Shown: one piece after another, positions 60,805-64,000 of the stretch
Position numbering within the stretch: position 1 is the first letter of the stretch
Layout of the letters: every line of letters starts with the position of its first letter
Assembly: GCF_039994875.1 (NCBI RefSeq)
Contig: NZ_CP121196.1
Location: 682,001 to 746,000 of the forward strand
Length of the DNA stretch: 64,000 nt
Direction of reading: 5' to 3'
Source: Telmatobacter sp. DSM 110680
GTDB lineage: Bacteria > Acidobacteriota > Terriglobia > Terriglobales > Acidobacteriaceae
Translations under genes and position numbers: made by a program
Notes under the pieces: generated by a model
Database searches by the model: none
What the model was told of the DNA's origin: nothing
Seen by the model: the letters and a program-made list of their open reading frames with translations, nothing else

Positions 60805-61291
60805 GGCAAAAGGACCTGTAAGCCGAATTCTGTCGTGTGCGGTCATTCCTCTAGGCGCCGCGTTGCCGCGGACACTCATCAGCGACCTACCCGGAGGTTT
60901 CGGCGGAATCTGGAGTCGCCTGAGCGCGTCGGGCCGATGCGCAGCGCCGCGTGACTCCTCGCGGCTGCTTCCCTCCCTATTTGGTCTTGCTCCGTGTGGG
61001 GTTTACCCTGCCCCCGGCTTCACAGCCGGAGCGGTGCGCTCTTACCGCACCTTTTCACCCTTACCCCAGCGCGGGCGCCAGCCGTCCGGGCGAACCCTTT
61101 CGACAGCTCCCGGGAATTCCCTCAGAAGAGGGGTAGCCGAGGCGGTATCTTTTCTGTGGCACTGGCCGTCTATGAACCTTAAAGCTCACATCCCGGACGT
61201 TATCCGGCACACTGCCCTGCGGAGTTCGGACTTTCCTCCCCCGGCAAAACGCGTGAGCGAATGCCGGCAGCGACCGCCCGGTCCTCCTGCC
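60805..61291 (-). ncRNA. rnpB: RNase P RNA, bacterial type A
   Basis: Catalytic RNA that removes tRNA 5-prime leaders. The conserved GAGGAAAGTCCG is at 61227-61238 on the minus strand, GGTAAGAGCGCACC lies further in, and ACAGAATTCGGCTTAC is near the 3-prime end. The ends pair: GGCAGGAGGACC at the 5-prime end with GGTCCTTTTGCC at the 3-prime end, a 12-pair P1 stem with two G-U pairs, which sets the boundaries. The length of 487 is greater than the usual 350-400, so some peripheral helices are enlarged. Open frames crossing it are not genes. Confidence 0.95.
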
Positions 61292-61510
61292 AACTCAAGT
61301 GTATCCCGAGCCCCCAATAAGGACCCATTTCCCCTGCCCTTGTGCAAACAGAATCAGAGATGAGCGCAGCGCGGCGCCACTTGCGTCGAGCACAACACCT
61401 CTCTTTGGTCATTAAGTTCACTCGCCGTTGACAAACACATTGACAGGCAGAATGTGTTGCATCAGTATTGAGCGACTTCCCTATCTGAATCGAACTGTGA
61501 GGAGTGATCG

Positions 61511-61894
61511 ATGAAGCTTGTCGCAGCAGTTGCTCTCGTAGTCGCGATGTTATGCAGTTCAACGTTCGCAATCGCAGAGGGTCCTGTTCCATTCAGAGCA
61601 TTGATGCGAAGCGATGGCGCACAGCCCGGCATACCTCCCCTTACCGATGTCAATGACCAACCTGCAGCCGCATCAAACCAGGCGGTTCACAAGACGCACG
61701 TGACGAGAGCAGGAAAGGTCATGACCGGCGTCGGTATTGGCCTGGTGGCATTCGGTGGACTAGTCATGGCTGTAACGCCAAACGCATTTGCTACGCAGAC
61801 AGATAAAAACGAGTTGTATGGTGCCAGCGGTGCAACGATGGGAGTTGGGGTCGTTTTGATCGTTTTTGGCGTTAAACGGCGTTCGGCACAGTAA
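61511..61894 (+). CDS. Hypothetical membrane protein with signal peptide
   Basis: 127 residues. The signal peptide ends Phe-Ala-Ile-Ala-Glu. Two Gly-rich hydrophobic segments follow (Gly-Val-Gly-Ile-Gly-Leu-Val-Ala-Phe-Gly-Gly-Leu and Met-Gly-Val-Gly-Val-Val-Leu-Ile-Val-Phe-Gly). It ends with a basic Lys-Arg-Arg. No family is recognised. GAGGAG lies six bases before the ATG. Confidence 0.7.
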   Translation: MKLVAAVALVVAMLCSSTFAIAEGPVPFRALMRSDGAQPGIPPLTDVNDQPAAASNQAVHKTHVTRAGKVMTGVGIGLVAFGGLVMAVTPNAFATQTDKNELYGASGATMGVGVVLIVFGVKRRSAQ

Positions 61895-62041
61895 CAAGGT
61901 ATTTCAGTTCCGCCCGGTTTGTAGCCATTCCCGATACTTATCCCGATTTTCGCGTTCTGTGCGAGTTGGCGGTTATTCGACCGGCGGCCTCTTGCGAGCA
62001 ACCAGGCTGCATTCAACCTGAATCATCCCGCTGAGGTCTTT

Positions 62042-62710
62042 ATGAAATCAAACCTGCTGCTGAGGATATGTGTCATAGGGGTCACCTTTGCCGCCACTTT
62101 GAACGTGCTGGCTCAGGATGCGAGTGTTCCGCCCGACGTGAAGGCATTCGCCGCGCAGTACGTAGCTGCATTCAACGCCAAAGACAAGGCTGGGATCGCG
62201 ATACTGTATCTTCCGGAATCGCGTGCGTGCATTACGCCAGCCAACCGCGACGTCTACGACGACATACTGCGTATGCAGATGCGCGACCACGTTCCACCCG
62301 ATTACTTCCTCACGTTCACGGCGGTGAATGAAAACAACCTGAAGGCTGCTGCCACTTTAGCAACCTATGTGGTTAAACCCGAGCGTGAGTTGCGCATCGA
62401 CTATCAGTATCCCGGAACGAATGACGGCGGACAGATCTCCCTCGCGCTGGTGCGCCGCAATGGACGATGGATAGCCGATTCTCCTTGCATGACCCTCCAG
62501 GCTATCAAGGACTTTCGCGACAGCGCGGCAGATCGCGAACATTACAGGGCTACGGCCGCCGCCATCAAGGAACCACTGCGATCGCAACTGCTCGCTATGG
62601 TCCGCGCTCATCAGGACGGAGAAGCCGCGACCCGCTACCAACAGGTCGCAGGAGGCGAAATGAGCACAGCGATGGCGGTGATCAATGGACTGAAAGACCA
62701 GCTGCACTAG
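62042..62710 (+). CDS. Secreted SnoaL/NTF2-like protein
   Basis: 222 residues with a signal peptide ending Val-Leu-Ala-Gln. Ala-Ala-Gln-Tyr-Val-Ala-Ala-Phe-Asn-Ala-Lys-Asp-Lys-Ala-Gly-Ile-Ala-Ile-Leu-Tyr opens the fold, and Leu-Ala-Leu-Val-Arg-Arg-Asn-Gly-Arg-Trp-Ile-Ala-Asp-Ser follows, as in SnoaL-like domains. The C-terminus is helical. The ligand is unknown. It lies 147 bp after the previous gene. Confidence 0.72.
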   Translation: MKSNLLLRICVIGVTFAATLNVLAQDASVPPDVKAFAAQYVAAFNAKDKAGIAILYLPESRACITPANRDVYDDILRMQMRDHVPPDYFLTFTAVNENNLKAAATLATYVVKPERELRIDYQYPGTNDGGQISLALVRRNGRWIADSPCMTLQAIKDFRDSAADREHYRATAAAIKEPLRSQLLAMVRAHQDGEAATRYQQVAGGEMSTAMAVINGLKDQLH

Positions 62711-62981
62711 TCGAATCACGCGTGCGCTTGCATACAACCAAGGCAAAGATTTTTTCTACGCAAGTTGCATCAAAACGTTGCGCGATAGTACGGGTCAGAC
62801 GAAAGCTATGATCGAGATCGTGCGCAAACCGGAAGTAGCTCCATTTTGGCGAAGCCTGCCGATGGACGATAGGGGCTGACTGTCGTCGACGCTAAGCTCT
62901 TCAATGTGGTCAACCGCTCTTTCATTCCAACTGGCGGAATGAGTCTATAGCTACCACTGCCCATCCCTGTACCATCAACCC

Positions 62982-63416
62982 ATGCTCCGCGTGAAACTTC
63001 TCGAACATGGTGCCCGCCTCCCCGTCGTCGCCCACCCCGGCGAGGACCTTGGCTACGACGTCTTCTCCCTCGAAACCGTCCTCCTCGAGCCGCGAAAAAC
63101 CACCCGCGTCCGCACCGGCATCTCCGTTGAAGCCCGTCACCCCGAAACAGGCGTGGCGCTGGGATTACTCGTTCGCGACCGCTCTTCAATGGCTTCAAAG
63201 GGAATCGCCACCACCGCCGGCGTGATCGATGCCGGCTACCGCGGTGAAGTCCAGATCGTCATGACCAATCTCGGCGACGCGTCCATCGAGATCAAAGCCG
63301 GCGAAAAGATTGCCCAGATGATTCCTGTCCCCGTCCTCACCGGCACAGTTGAACAAGCAGATGCCCTGGAAGACTCTGCCCGCCTGGCCAAAGGCTTCGG
63401 GAGCTCTGGCCGTTAG
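62982..63416 (+). CDS. dut: Deoxyuridine triphosphatase
   Basis: Hydrolyses dUTP to dUMP, keeping uracil out of DNA. The five motifs are visible: Gly-Glu-Asp-Leu-Gly-Tyr-Asp-Val (1), Asp-Arg-Ser-Ser-Met-Ala-Ser-Lys-Gly (2), Gly-Val-Ile-Asp-Ala-Gly-Tyr-Arg-Gly-Glu (3), Lys-Ile-Ala-Gln-Met (4) and Lys-Gly-Phe-Gly-Ser-Ser-Gly-Arg (5). The catalytic Asp is in motif 3. The length of 144 is typical of the trimeric enzyme. It is transcribed alone. Confidence 0.93.
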   Translation: MLRVKLLEHGARLPVVAHPGEDLGYDVFSLETVLLEPRKTTRVRTGISVEARHPETGVALGLLVRDRSSMASKGIATTAGVIDAGYRGEVQIVMTNLGDASIEIKAGEKIAQMIPVPVLTGTVEQADALEDSARLAKGFGSSGR

Positions 63417-63591
63417 GCGAGAGATCCGTCGAGAAGGCCATGCGGAGAAACCGTCAACCACTGAGCTCTATTTTTTCTTCTAAACTGCACATTCCAAGGC
63501 GGCAATTAGATCCATGCGTTTGCATTCAATTACCCCTTCACAGCGCACAATCAATGAAGCACATAGTATCTTCCGCCGACCTTGTCGCTTC

Positions 63592-63711
63592 TAAGTCCTT
63601 TGCTGAGAGCAATCTGCGTCCAAGCTGTTTGTTATGAGTATTTTGACGCAAGATATTCCATGCAAAGCTCCTGGAATGAATAATTTACGCATAAATGCCC
63701 CCCCCGGGGGG
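63592..63711 (+). repeat. Dispersed intergenic repeat, copy 2
   Basis: Begins TAAGTCCTTTGCTGAGAG and ends AAATGCC, a run of eight C and then six G. It is 120 bp and collinear with the copy at 1056-1174. It lies in the 430-bp gap between dut and the last gene; the rest of the gap has no clear gene. Confidence 0.7.
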
Positions 63712-63846
63712 AGAAGTCGCCATCACAGGGCATACTTTGCGCCACCCTTGCCGAACTCCGTAAGGAGAGCACGTATGAAAAGGACGTGAGTGCACCCTCG
63801 CCCATCTCGCTTACACTGGTCGCCAGCCATAAAGGGAGAACTTCCG

Positions 63847-64000
63847 ATGATGCGTTCCGAGCTTCTCGTCCCGATAGCCGCGTCTGTTCTGCTTGCCTCA
63901 GGTATCTATGCCCAGACCCTACCCGCTCCCCCGGAAAACCTGCCCGCCAAAGTCGATGCCCTCTTCCAGAAAATGGACTCGACCGTCTCTCCGGGCTGCT
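63847..64000 (+). CDS. Secreted protein, probably a serine hydrolase, cut by window end
   Basis: 51 residues are visible. Met-Met-Arg-Ser-Glu then a hydrophobic run ending Gly-Ile-Tyr-Ala-Gln is a signal peptide. The next part ends Ser-Thr-Val-Ser-Pro-Gly-Cys, where many beta-lactamase-fold serine hydrolases read Pro-Gly-Cys/Ala-Ala. GGGAG lies about nine bases before the ATG. The family call rests on little sequence. Confidence 0.6.
   Translation, partial: MMRSELLVPIAASVLLASGIYAQTLPAPPENLPAKVDALFQKMDSTVSPGC

Noticed and set aside
60863..61363. Open frames across the RNase P RNA
   Set aside because: The region is fully explained by the RNA, whose conserved blocks and P1 stem are visible.
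1..64000. tRNA genes, CRISPR arrays or transposases
   Set aside because: No cloverleaf with a TTC loop, no regularly spaced repeats and no transposase or integrase motif were seen on reading the window.

Overview
This is a GC-rich chromosomal window from a soil-type bacterium, most likely an Acidobacteriota of the class Terriglobia. The inference rests on a PadR regulator next to a large MacB/FtsX-type permease that lacks its own ATPase (the ADOP arrangement common in this class), on secreted proteins of types common in that phylum, and on long Arg/Pro/Gly or acidic tails on housekeeping proteins. No phage, plasmid, insertion sequence, CRISPR array, tRNA or rRNA gene was seen. The most informative non-coding features are the RNase P RNA gene, several operator-like dyads and a pair of related 120-bp intergenic repeats.

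Layout. 0-18 kb is mostly housekeeping: asnS, a hexapeptide acyltransferase, an M50 protease, trpS, scpA, two tandem PiT phosphate transporters (each followed by an intrinsic terminator), scpB, an RsuA/RluB-type pseudouridine synthase with a tail of about 430 residues, a VOC protein, an SRPBCC/ArsR pair, msrA, a glycosyltransferase and a STAS protein. 18-27 kb is rich in signalling: a membrane receptor fused to a SpoIIE phosphatase, a CpxR/CpxA-like two-component system with a tandem array of CpxR-type boxes upstream, and an RsbU-RsbW-RsbV-like partner-switching operon.

27-35.5 kb is a compact nitric-oxide defence cluster: quinol-dependent NO reductase (norB), NnrS, two RIC-type di-iron Fe-S repair proteins, a hemerythrin, a radical SAM/SPASM protein and a Crp/Fnr regulator. 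Four transcription units carry a shared 16-bp dyad of the form AGNGA-N6-TCNCT. At three of them it sits 32-33 bp from a plausible -10 element, as expected of a class II activator site. This is the best candidate in the window for an undescribed regulatory system.

35.5-59 kb is mixed metabolism and regulation: an M24 peptidase, small membrane proteins, a GNAT, an ArnT-like glycosyltransferase, rbfA, a class C serine hydrolase, a GH39 glycosidase, padR with its ADOP permease, a Gfo/Idh/MocA oxidoreductase divergent from a MerR regulator, DUF503, an AraC regulator, a GlcD-like oxidase, a beta-propeller protein, a two-lipoyl-domain E2 acyltransferase, lipB and DoxX. 59-64 kb is gene-poor. It holds a candidate structured RNA, a 43-residue membrane protein, rnpB, two secreted proteins, dut, the second repeat copy and the start of a further secreted protein that runs off the window.
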